DNA of 64,000 nucleotides from Sesamum alatum (taxonomy: Eukaryota; Streptophyta; Magnoliopsida; Lamiales; Pedaliaceae): positions 19,018,979 through 19,082,978 of the forward strand of contig JACGWO010000011.1 in NCBI GenBank assembly GCA_034509735.1, given 5' to 3'. The notes under the pieces are model-generated. The model was not told the origin of the DNA. It made no database searches and saw nothing but the letters and a program-made list of their open reading frames with translations. Below, piece by piece: positions 48,590-61,069 of this stretch (its first letter is position 1; each line of letters begins with the position of its first letter). The position numbers and the translations under genes are program-made.

Positions 48590-50167
48590 AGGAGTGGCGT
48601 AAGTATTATCTTGTTTTTTTTATTTATTTTTTATTCATTCCCCACTATCCCAAAGTACAATTATAAAACTTTTTCAACAAATATTGATAGTAATCATATC
48701 TAGTACTAGTGAAAGTACGGTGCACATTTTAGGTCTATATATAACCCCTAACTATGTGATAGGTTCAAGGATTGGCTAGAAGGACAGACAATCGATACAA
48801 ATTAGATCTACAACAGATGAACCATCCAAACATATAGTATCTATAATTGATTACAAATTGTAAATTGATAAAGATGTGTAATAGGATCTTATCTCTAATA
48901 AGTGACTACTTTTGCTTCACGCATGATTAAGGAAGGAATTAGGGGTCTACGACCAATATATATCCCCAATAAACTTAACAATAAAACATCATCACATTTC
49001 ATTTTCAAATTATTCTTTGGATAGGAGGTTGAGTAATTAGGTACCATTCCATGCTTTATTGTTCCATAGAAGACTAAATTTATATGGAAGCCAATTGACT
49101 GAAATGGGTTAATAATTGAATGAACTAACCTTGAAATAAAATTAAATCTTGCATAATGATTCAATAAGAAAATTTAACTTTTGATGATTATGTGAGTTAC
49201 CAACTACAACTACCAAAAGAGAACATAGAGCGCAGGTGCATTATCAGTAGCTTATAGCCAAACCTCACATATATTATGAAACAACAAAAGCAGCTATACC
49301 TCCTAAATATAGTTATTATTTTTATCTTACAACGGGAGGTATTCAGTTTTACCAATAATTTAAGATGGGATCAGCATTCTTTATACAATATGGGTTGATA
49401 ATATTTTAAAATTACCTTAAATGTTAGAAGAATAATTTATGGATGAATATAATTGTTATAACAGAGTTAAACCTTGCAAAGTTTCCATCCAATAAAATTT
49501 AGACTCACACAAGAAGATATGACAACAACAACACTCGATTGAGAATGTCTAGAAAAAAGTTGAGTCACATTCGAGTGGAAAAATATTTTTACGATGAAAT
49601 TTAAAAAGACGAAGCAAAGTTATTAGTCATATCTAGAGCTTTTCACAGAACACAAGCATTCAATTCAAAAGTAGCAGGTTGATTACTTATTAGAGAGAAC
49701 TAATAAATGGAGACCTTATGAATTGGTAATTGTCCTTAGTAAAGACCTGCCGTGATGCTCGGGTCATAGTTACAAGAGAAAGGGTTGAGCTGTGCTATAA
49801 TTCTAGGATAAGAATAGTACCATATCTAATATATTTGTTTAATTAGCTCTTGTAAGGAGTACCAATAGATGATACTATCCATATAAAAATATGGTTTAGT
49901 GAAATTCATTTTTATACCAAGCCTAGGAAGAATTGTATCTACACATATCACCATTACTATTCATAAACTTAGCCACAACTCTGTTGTACTAGAACTAACC
50001 TGAATAAGGCCTTTCCTACAATAAATAATGAAGTTAGGTTCTGCGAGTAGTATTCAAATGTAATTAATCTCTAGTTTTCATTTGCCTATATAAGCATACG
50101 AATGGCAAATTTCAACATTGTCCATTTCTAGTATTTCCAAGAAGTAGCAGTATACGAAACAACTATA

Positions 50168-50783
50168 ATGGCATCCATAAGTGGCTTTGTTCTACTATCA
50201 ATGTTGTTACTTATGAATTACATGAATATTGGAGAGGCTCGTCACCTCTCGGATATTAACTTTGGTCAAGTCCACCCTAGACCTCTCGTAGAGGAAAAAA
50301 TACCCCCGGAAGCTATTTGTTCTCTGGTCGGTGGATGTAAACGATCAACTATTGCATCTAGCATTGAGAATGACCCAAGTAGGAGGGATCTGGACGGTAA
50401 AAACAAGGCCAAGTCAAGTCAATCACAGTCACCTTGGAGAAGAAAAGATCCCCACAGAAGTTATATGTTCTCTTATGGGTGGTTTCCAACGATCAACCAT
50501 GGTTTCGAACATTGAAATTCACCCTGGTATAAAGGATCTAGAAGAAAAAACAAGCTCAAATTATGTTGGCCGTAGTCAACTTGGGGAAGAGAAAATACCA
50601 CCAGAAGCAATTTGTTCTCTTGTTGGTGGTTGTCAACGGTCAACTAGTAGATCAAATACTTTTATTCACCCAAGTGACAAGGATCTGAAAGAAAAGACTA
50701 ACTGAATTGCGGTCAACCTTAGTCGTCTTGGAGACGAAAAGATTCCCCCTGAAGCTATTTGTTCTCTGGTTGGTGGTTGTTAA
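50168..50783 (+). pseudogene. Copy 8, secreted four-core repeat protein (frameshift plus nonsense)
   Basis: Signal peptide and core 1 are intact. One extra A in GGTAAAAACAAGG (about 50400) shifts the frame after residue 77. Cores 2 and 3 are open in the other frame (50331-50705), core 2 with Cys to Phe (SLMGGF), and a TGA ends the last linker as in copy 4. Its upstream spacer lacks about 1.8 kb: GTGAGTTAC of one position joins CAACTACAACTACC of another near 49200. The distal TATA is weakened to CAATAAATA. Confidence 0.85.
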
Positions 50784-53700
50784 GCCTCCAATCTATTTGT
50801 GCCACTCTATTTGTATCGTAATTAATGCCGATCAACTTTGCATGTATTCATAGATACCATACATGCATATGTTGTTGCTTATGGCTAATTAATAATGATA
50901 AGAAAAACATATGGACAAGGCGTTAGGATTTGGTCCTTATCCTATATGTCGGCTTTGTAATAATAGATAATTTAATAAAAGGAGTGGCGTAAGTATTATC
51001 TTGTTTGTTTTAATTATTTTTTATTCATTCTCCACTATCCCAAAGTACAATTATAAAACTTCTTTAACAAATATTGATAGTAATCATATCTAATACTATG
51101 GAAAGTACGGTGCACATTTTAGGTCTATATATAACCCCTAACTATGTGAAAGGTTCAAGGATTGGCTAGAAGGACAGACAATCGATACAAATTAGATGTA
51201 CAACAGATGAACCATCCAAACATATAGTATCTATAATTGATTACAAATTGTAAATTGAGAATGATGTGTAATAGGATCTTATCTCTAATAAGTGAGAACT
51301 TTTGCTTCACGCATGATTAAGGAAGGAATTAGGGGTCTATGACCAATATATATCCCCAATAAACTTAACAATAAAACATCATCACATTTCATTTTAAAAT
51401 TATTCTTTTGATAGGAGGTTGAGTAATTAGGTACCATTCCATGCTTTATTGTTCCATAGAAGACTAAATTTATATGGAAGCCAAGTGACTGAAATGGGTT
51501 AATAATTGAATGAACTAACCTTGAATTAAAATTAAATCTTGCATAATGATTCAATAAGAAAATTTAACTTTTGATGATTATGTGAGTTACCCAATAATGG
51601 TGTTGATTATATAAATTGAAGAAATTCCATTTGTATGAGTTACGGCTCAAAACATGAATAAAAATGGAGTTGTTTTAATGTAAATTACCCAAAGAGTTTC
51701 ATGCTTCTCTGTTAGCCTAGGCACAAAAATTAGTTTAGCTTTAGAAGATGGTGATTAGATTTGGAGAATTTTATTATTTCATTTTTGTATGACAATATGT
51801 ATCTGTCTATTATTTTCTTAATTTGAAAATTCTTTAAATGTATGACCGAAAATCCCATGTATGTACTTGTTATAGTGTGAATGTACGGGCTATGCTGAAA
51901 ATTGCAAAATGCTACTTGGAACACGCAAAAAGACAATATAAAATATTCAGAGTTCTTGCATTATAAGTTACATTAGCAAAATATTTTAACTTCTAACTGT
52001 GGATTGTGATAATTTTCCTATAAGCGGACAAGAAGAAAATTATGTTTATTTTTCAATTCAAATGATTATATTTTTAAAATAATTATATGGACATGTTTTA
52101 GACAACATAGCAATATGAATATGCAGTGCAAGCAAAACTAGATCATAATTGTCCAAGTGGTCTTATGGTTAGAAAACTACTTAGTATCTGTCACATAATA
52201 GTACACGCAACAAGAATACAATGGGAAAAATAAAAAATTTTAATTCAATTTTGAAAATTATTATTATATTGCTTTTCAAAATCAAGAAATTCATAATTTA
52301 AGTTACAATTTGTTCTGGTAAAATGTTTTTCATTTTTACTGAAAATTAAAAGGTAACATTAACAATCTGGTAGGTAATATGATATATTTTGAATGGAAGC
52401 CATTATGATTAATTTAATGATGCATTAGACACAAAAGTTTCTTATTTGCCTGTCATGAATATAGAACAAAGTTAAATTCGACAGATGAAAATATTAGTCT
52501 TACTTACGAAGTACGTAACTAATATCACTAAGGACTAAATTATAATCTTACTATAGCAGATAAGTTTATTTCTTAATTGTCATTATTATGAATTTAGTCA
52601 AGTTGAAGATAGAACTCGATCAAACAAAATAGAATAGGCGATCTATTCTTTTAAAAGGTTTATATGACAAATAAAGAATATTAGACCATCTCAACAATTT
52701 GTTGCGTGTTATGAATTGTACTCATTATTTGGATTCAAGATAATTATCTTTGCAACTGGTAATGATTTAGTTATACAATCTATTTTATGAGAAATAAAAA
52801 TAGTGACACTTTAAATACATGTAGTACTTTTTAATTAACACACCAAGGTGAGGCAACTATATCTAATTATCATATGTTGTTATGAAGGTGTAATATTTGA
52901 ACGTAATATTATAAATATTAAATTCAAATAAAGATTTTCCATTTAAGTAAATATTCTCAAATATTATAGAACAATGAATTAACTTTTGGATATTGATAAT
53001 AAGTTAAAGTTAATTTTAATGTGTTTTCTTTTAAAAAATTAATAATCTATCATCAAGAAGCAAATAAAAACCTTCATTTCATGAGTTAGATGTTTCATTT
53101 GTATAAACCCTCAATTATGAAATACTATAACACAATAACTAGAAAGGAAGTCTCGAAGGGTATGAAGTTGCTTGATTGACAAAGATACGTAAAATAGGAA
53201 AATGAAGATCAAACCTTTATTTTGTTACTTAACCTTACACTATTCTTATTTAGCCAAACGGACAACAAAATATACCAGGTTAGGTAAAACTAAGATGGTT
53301 TATTTTAATTTCTCATTTAAAAATATTATCTAAAATTTATGCTTTGGCGTGGCTATTACGACAAACCTCAAGGTGCAAGTTGTGCAAATCAAAAGGAGAA
53401 CATTACCAACTACAACTACCAAAAGAGAACATAGAGCGCAGGTGCATTATCAGTAGCATATAGCCAAACCTCACATATATTATGAAATAACAAAAGCAGC
53501 TACACCTCCTAAATATAGTTATTATTTTTATCTTACAACGGGAGGTATTCAGTTTTACCAATAATTTAAGATGGGATCAGCATTCTTTATAGATTCTGGG
53601 TTGATAATATTTTAAAATTACGTTAAATGTAAGAAGTATAATATATGGATTAATATAATTGTTGTAACAGAGTTAAACCTTGCAAAGTTTCCATCCAATA

Positions 53701-54367
53701 AAATTTAGACTCACACAAGAAGATATGACAACAACAACACTCGATTGAGAATGTCTAGAAAAAGTTTAGTCACATTCGAGTGGAAAAATATTTTTACGAT
53801 GAAATTTAAAAGATGAAGCTAAGTTATTAGTCACATCTAGAGCTTTTCACAGAACACAAGCATTCAATTCAAAGTAGCCGGTTGATTACTTATTAGGGAG
53901 AACTAAATGGAGACCTTATGAATGGGTAGTTGTGCTTAGTAAAGACATGCCGTGATGCTCGGGTCATACTTACAAGAGAAAGGGTTGAGCTGTGATATAA
54001 TTCTAGGATAAGGATAGTACCATATCTAATATATTTGTTTAATTAGCTCTTGTAAGGAGTACCAATAGATGATACTATCCATATAAAAATATTGTTTAGT
54101 GAAATTCATTTTTATACCAAGCCTAGGAAGAATTGTATATACACATATCACCATTACTATTCATAAACTTAGCCACAACTCTATTGTACTAGCACTAACC
54201 TGAATAATGCCTTCCCTACTATAAATAATGAAGTTATGTTCTGCGAGTAGTATTCAAGTGTCGTTAATCTCTAGTTTTCATTTCCCTATATAAGCATACG
54301 AATGGCACATTTCAACAATGTCCATTTCTAGTATTTTCAAGAAGTAGCAGTATACGAAACAACTATA

Positions 54368-54760
54368 ATGGCATCCATAAGTGGCTTTGTTCTACCATCA
54401 ATGTTGTTAGTTATGAATTACATGAATATTGGAGAGGCTCGTCACCTCTTCGGGGTGGTTGCCAACGATCAACCATGGTTTCGAACATTGAAATTCACCC
54501 TGGTATAAAGGATCTAGAAGAAAAAAACAAGCTCAAATTATGTTGGCCTTAGTCAACTTGGGGAAGAGAAAATACCACCAGAAGCAATTTGTTCTCTTGT
54601 TGGTGGTTGTCAACGGTCAACTAGTAGATCAAATACTTTTATTCACCCAAGTGACAAGGATCTGAAAGAAAAGGCTAACTCAATTGCGGTCAACCTCAGT
54701 CGTCTTGGAGATGAAAAGATTCCCCCTGAAGCTATTTGTTCTCTGGTTGGTGGTTGTTAA
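54368..54760 (+). pseudogene. Copy 9, secreted four-core repeat protein (223-bp internal deletion)
   Basis: The signal peptide runs into an internal deletion of about 223 bp (CACCTCTTCGGGGTGGTTGC) that removes the first core and most of the second. The frame is wrong after the junction and stops near 54511. An extra A near 54527 follows. Cores 3 and 4 survive to TAA 54758-54760. The promoter resembles copy 5 (AATAATGCC and GTTATGTTCTGCG). Confidence 0.88.
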
Positions 54761-57700
54761 GCCTCCAATCTATTTGTGCCACTCTATTTGTATCGTAATT
54801 AATGCCGATCAACTTTGCATGTATTCATAGATACCATACATGCATATGTTGTTGCTTATGGCTAATTAATAATGATAAGAAAAACATATGGACAAGGCGT
54901 TAGGATTTGGTCCTTATCCTATATGTGGGCTTTGTAATATTAGATAATTTAATAAAAGGGGTGGCGTAAGTATTATCTTGTTTTTTTTAATTATTTTTTA
55001 TTCATTCCCCACTATCCCAAAGTACAATTATAAAACTTCTTCAACAAATATTGATAGTAATCATATCTAGTACTATGGAAAGTACGGTGCACATTTTAGG
55101 TCTATATATAACCCCTAACTATGTGAAAGGTTCAAGGATTGGCTAGAAGGACAGACAATCGATACAAATTAGATCTACAACAGATGAACCATCCAAACAT
55201 ATAGTATCTATATGTGATTACAAATTGTAAATTGAGAAAGATGTGTACTAGGATCTTATCTCTAATAAGTGAGAACTTTTGCTTCACGCATGATTAAGGA
55301 AGGAATTAGGGGTCTATGACCAATATATATCCCCAATAAACTTAACAATAAAACATCATCACATTTCATTTTAAAATTATTCTTTGGATAGGAGGTTGAG
55401 TAATTAGGTACCATTCCATGCTTTATTGTTCCATAGAAGACTAAATTTATATGGAAGCCAAGTGACTGAAATGGGTTAATATTTGAATGAACTAACTTTG
55501 AATTAAAATTAAATCTTGCATAATGATTCAATAAGAAAATTTAACTTTTGATGATTATGTGAGTTACCCAATAATGGTGTTGATTAAATAAATTGAAGAA
55601 ATTCCATTTGAATGAGTTAAGGCTCAAAACATGAATAAAAATGGAGTTGTTTTAATGTAAATTACCCAAAGAGTTTCATGCTTCTCTGTTAGCCTAGGCA
55701 CAAAATTAGTTTAGCTTTAGAAGATGGTGATTATATTTGGAGAATTTTATTATTTCATTTTTGTATGACAATATGTATCTGTCTATTATTTTTCTTAATT
55801 TGAAAATTCTTTAAATGTATGACCGAAAACCCCATGTATGTACTTGTTATAGTGTGAATGTACGGGCTATGCTGAAGAATTGCAAAATGCTACTTGGAAC
55901 ACGCAAAAAGACAATATAAAATATTCAGAGTTCTTGCATTATAAGTTACATTAGCAAAATATTTTAACTTCTAACTGTGGATTGTGATAATTTTCCTATA
56001 AGCTGACAAGAAGAAAATTATGTTTATTTTTCACTTCATATGATTATATTTTTAAAATAATTATATGGACATGTTTTGGACAACATAGTAATATGAATAT
56101 GCAGTGCAAGCAAAACTAGATCATAATTGTCCAACTGGTCTTATGGTTAGAAAACTACTTAGTATCTGTCACATAATAGTACACGCAACAAGAATACAAT
56201 GGGAAAAATAAAAAATTTTAATTCCATTTTGAAAATTATTATTATATTGCTTTTCAAAATCAAAAAATTCATAATTTAAGTTACAATTTGTTCTGGTAAA
56301 ATGTTTTTCATTTTTACTGAAAATTAAAAGGTAACATTAACAATCTGGTAGGTAATATGATATATTTTGAATGGAAGCCATTATGATTAATTTAATGATG
56401 CATTAGACACAAAAGTTTCTTATTTGGCTGTCATGAATATACAACAAAGTTAAATTCGACAGATGAAAATATTAGTCTTACTTACGAAGTACGTAACTAA
56501 TATCATTAAGGACTAAATTATAATCTTACTATAGCAGATAAGTTTATTTCTTATTTGTCATTATTATGAATTTAGTCAAGTTGAAGATAGAACTCGATCA
56601 AACAAAATAGAATAGGCGATCTATTCTTTTAAAAGGTTTATATGACAAATAATGAATATTAGACCATCTCAACAATTTGTTGCGTGTTATGAATTGTACT
56701 CATTATTTGGATTCAAGATAATTATCTTTGCAACTGGTAATGATTTAGTTATACAAGCTATTTTATGAGAAATAAAAATAGTGACACTTTAAATACATGT
56801 AGTGCTTTTTATATTAACACACCAAGGTGAGGCAACTATATCTAATTATCATATGTTGTTATGGAGGTGTAATATTTGAACGTAATATTATAAATATTTA
56901 ATTCAAATAAAGATTTTCCATTTAAGAAAATATTCTCAAATATTATAGAACAATGAATTAACTTTTGGATATTGATAATAAGTTAAAGTTAATTTTAATG
57001 TGTGTTCTTTTAAAAAATTAATAATCTAGCATCAAGAAGCAAATAAAAACCTTCATTTCATGAGTTAGATGTTTCATTAGTATAAACCCTCAATTATGAA
57101 ATACTATAACACAATAACTAGAAAGGAAGTCTCGAAGGGTATGAAGTTGCTTGATTGACAAAGATACGTAAAATAGGAAAATGAAGATCAAACCTTTATT
57201 TTGTTACTTAACCTTACACTATTCTTATTTAGCCAAACGGACAACAAAATATACCAGGTTAGGTAAAACTAAGATGGTTTATTTTAATTTCTCATTTAAA
57301 AATATTATCTAAAATTTATGCTTTGGCGTGGCTATTACGACAAACCTCAAGGTGCAAGTTGTCCAAATCAAAAGGAGAACATTACCAACTACAACTACCA
57401 AAAGAGAACATAGAGCGCAGGTGCATTATCAGTAGCATATAGCCAAACCTCACATATATTATGAAACAACAAAAGCAGCTACACCTCCTAAATATAGTTA
57501 TTATTTTTATCTTACAACGGGAGGTATTCAGTTTTACCAATAATTTAAGATGGGATCAGCATTCTTTATAGATTCTGGGTTGATAATATTTTAAAATTAC
57601 GTTAAATGTAAGAAGAATAGTTTATGGATTAATATAATTGTTGTAACAGAGTTAAACCTTGCAAAGTTTCCATCCAATAAAATTTAGACTCACACAAGAA

Positions 57701-58199
57701 GATATGACAACAACAACACTCGATTGAGAATTTCTAGAAAAATTTTAGTCACATTCGAGTGGAAAAATATTTTTACGATGAAATTTAAAAGATGAAGCAA
57801 AGTTATTAGTCACATCTAGAGCTTTTCACAGAACACAAGCATTCAATTCAAAGTAGCCGGTTGATTACTTATTAGAGAGAACTAAATGGAGACCTTATGA
57901 ATGGGTAATTGTGCTTAGTAAAGACATGCCGTGATGCTCGGGTCATACTTACAAGAGAAAGGGTTGAGCTGTGCTATAATTCTAGGATAAGGATAGTACC
58001 ATATCTAATATATTTGTTTAATTAGCTCTTGTAAGGAGTATCAATAGATGATACTATCCATATTAAAATATGGTTTAGTGAAATTCATTTTTTATACCAA
58101 GCCTAGGAAGAATTGTATATACACATATCACCATTACTATTCATAAACTTAGCCACAACTCTATTGTACTAGCACTAACCTGAATAAGGCCTTCCCTAC

Positions 58200-58207
58200 T
58201 ATAAATA
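58200..58207 (+). promoter_or_regulatory. TATA box (distal) of copy 10
   Basis: TATAAATA; a second TATATAAG is at 58267-58274. Between the proximal box and the ATG (58348) are two overlapping short uORFs beginning at 58282 (MAHFNNVHF) and 58298 (MSISSISKK). Confidence 0.6.
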
Positions 58208-58347
58208 ATGAAGTTAGGTTCTGCGAGTAGTATTCAAGTGTCGTTAATCTCTAGTTTTCATTTGCCTATATAAGCATACGAATGGCACATTTCAACAATG
58301 TCCATTTCTAGTATTTCCAAGAAGTAGCAGTATACGAAACAACTATA

Positions 58348-58962
58348 ATGGCATCCATAAGTGGCTTTGTTCTACTATCAATGTTGTTAGTTATGAATTA
58401 CATGAATATTGGAGAGGCTCGTCACCTCTCGAATATTAACTTTGGTGAAGTCCACCCTAGACCTCTCGTAGAGGAAAAAATACCCCCGGAAGCTATTTGT
58501 TCTCTGGTCGGTGGATGTCAACGATCAACTATTGCCTCTAGCATGGAGAATGACCCAAGTACGAGGGATCTGGACGGTAAAACAAGGCTAAGTCAAGTCA
58601 ATCAAAGTCACCTTGGAGAAGAAAAGATCCCCATAGAAGTTATATGTTCTCTTCCGGGTGGTTGCCAACGATCAACCATGGTTTCGAACATTAAAATTTA
58701 CCCTGGTATAAAGGATCTAGAAGAAAAAACAAGCTCAAATTATGTTGGCCTTAGTCAACTTGGGGAAGAGAAAATACCACCGGAAGCAATTTGTTCTCTT
58801 GTTGGTGGTTGTCAAAGGTCAACTAGTAGATCAAATACTTTTATTCACCCAAGTGACAAGGATCTGAAAGAAAAGGCTAACTCAATTGCGGTCAACCTCA
58901 GTCGTCTTGGAGACGAAAAGATTCCCCCTGAAGCTATTTGTTCTCTGGTTGGTGGTTGTTAA
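58348..58962 (+). CDS. Copy 10, secreted four-core repeat protein (intact, 204 aa)
   Basis: Single exon. Signal peptide 1-24 with hydrophobic core FVLLSMLLVMNYMNI and a likely GEA cleavage site. Mature protein: N-terminal RHLSNINFGEVHPRPLV, then four cores at a 49-residue period with Cys 51/57, 100/106, 149/155 and 198/204. Core 2 is EEKIPIEVICSLPGGC; the others follow EEKIPPEAICSLVGGC with Asp at the start of core 4. The repeat modules (58-106, 107-155, 156-204) are each 49 residues: QRST, a variable acidic/basic linker, then LG[ED]EKIP and the Cys pair. Nearly identical to copy 11, so recently duplicated. No known family is recognised; a multi-core peptide precursor is the leading idea. Confidence 0.9.
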   Translation: MASISGFVLLSMLLVMNYMNIGEARHLSNINFGEVHPRPLVEEKIPPEAICSLVGGCQRSTIASSMENDPSTRDLDGKTRLSQVNQSHLGEEKIPIEVICSLPGGCQRSTMVSNIKIYPGIKDLEEKTSSNYVGLSQLGEEKIPPEAICSLVGGCQRSTSRSNTFIHPSDKDLKEKANSIAVNLSRLGDEKIPPEAICSLVGGC

Positions 58963-59152
58963 GCCTCCAATCTATTTGTGCCACTCTATTTGTATCGTAA
59001 TTAATGCCGATCAACTTTGCATGTATTCATAGATACCATACATGCATATGTCGTTGCTTATGGCTAATTAATAATGATAAGAAAAACATATGGACAAGGC
59101 GTTAGGATTTGGTCCTTATTCTATATGTCGGCTTTGTAATACTAGATAATTT

Positions 59153-59158
59153 AATAAA
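59153..59158 (+). terminator. AATAAA polyadenylation signal of copy 10
   Basis: AATAAA in TTAATAAAAGGGG, about 190 bp after the stop. Confidence 0.55.
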
Positions 59159-60921
59159 AGGGGTGGCGTAAGTATTATCTTGTTTTTTTTAATTATTTTT
59201 TATTCATTCCCCACTATCCCAAAGTACAATTATAAAACTTCTTCAACAAATATTGATAGTAATCATATCTAGTACTATGGAAAGTACGGTGCACATTTTA
59301 GGTCTATATATAACCCCTAACTATGTGAAAGGTTCAAGGATTGGCTAGAAGGACAGACAATCGATACAAATTAGATCTACAACAGATGAACCATCCAAAC
59401 ATATAGTATCTATAATTGATTACAAATTGTAAATTGAGAAAGATGTGTAATAGGATCTTATCTCTAATAAGTGAGAACTTTTGCTTCACGCATGATTAAG
59501 GAAGGAATTAGGCGTTTATGACCAATATATATCCCCAATAAACTTAACAATAAAACATCATCACATTTCATTTTAAAATTATTCTTTGGATAGGAGGTTG
59601 AGTAATTAGGTACCATTCCATGCTTTATTGTTCCATAGAAGACTAAATTTATATGGAAGCCAAGTGACTGAAATGGGTTAATATTTGAATGAACTAACCT
59701 TGAATTAAAATTAAATCTTGCATAATGATTCAATAAGAAAATTTAACTTTTGATGATTATGTGAGTTACCCAATAATGGTGTTGATTATATAAATTGAAG
59801 AAATTCCATTTGTATGAGTTAAGGCTCAAAACATGAATAAAAATGGAGTTGTTTTAATGTAAATTACCCAAAGAGTTTCATGATTCTCTGTTAGCCTAGG
59901 CACAAAATTAGTTTAGATTTAGAACATGGTGATTAGATTTGGAGAATTTTATTATTTCATTTTTGTATGAAAATATGTATCTGTCTATTATTTTCTTAAT
60001 TTGAAATTTTTCAAATGTATGACCGAAAACCCCATGTATGTACTTGTTATAGTGTGAATGTACGGGCTATGCTGAAAAATTGCAAAATGCTACTTGCAAC
60101 ACGCAAAAAGACAATATAAAATATTCAGAGTTCTTGCATTATAAGTTACATTAGCAAAATATTTTAACTTCTAACTGTGGATTGTGATAATTTTCCTATA
60201 AGCTGACAAGAAAAAAATTATGTTTATTTTTATCTTACAACGGGAGGTATTCAGTTTTACCAATAATTTAAGATGGGATCAGCATTCTTTATAGATTCTG
60301 GGTTGATAATATTTTAAAATTACGTTAAATGTAAGAAGAATAATTTAGGGATTAATATAATTGTTGTAACAGAGTTAAACCTTGCAAAGTTTCCATCCAA
60401 TAAAATTTAGACTCACACAAGAAGATATGACAACAACAACACTCGATTGAGAATGTCTAGAAAAAGTTTAGTCACATTCGAGTGGAAAAATATTTTTACG
60501 ATGAAATTTAAAAGATGAAGCAAAGTTATTAGTCACATCTAGAGCTTTTCACAGAACACAAGCATTCAATTCAAAGTAGCCGGTTGATTACTTATTAGAG
60601 AGAACTAAATGGAGACCTTATGAATGGGTAATTGTGCTTAGTAAAGACATGCCGTGATGCTCGGGTCATACTTACAAGAGAAAGGGTTGAGCTGTGCTAT
60701 AATTCTAGGATAAGGATAGTACCATATCTAATATATTTGTTTAATTAGCTCTTGTAAGGAGTACCAATAGATGATACTATCCATATTAAAATATGGTTTA
60801 GTGAAATTCATTTTAATACCAAGCCTAGGAAGAATTGTATATACACATATCACCATTACTATTCATAAACTTAGCCACAACTCTATTGTACTAGCACTAA
60901 CCTGAATAAGGCCTTCCCTAC

Positions 60922-60929
60922 TATAAATA
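60922..60929 (+). promoter_or_regulatory. TATA box (distal) of copy 11
   Basis: TATAAATA; a second TATATAAG is at 60989-60996, 73 bp before the ATG. Confidence 0.6.
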
Positions 60930-61069
60930 ATGAAGTTAGGTTCTGCGAGTAGTATTCAAGTGTCGTTAATCTCTAGTTTTCATCTGCCTATATAAGCATA
61001 CGAATGGCACATTTCAACAATGTCCATTTGTAGTATTTCCAAGAAGTAGCAGTATACGAAACAACTATA

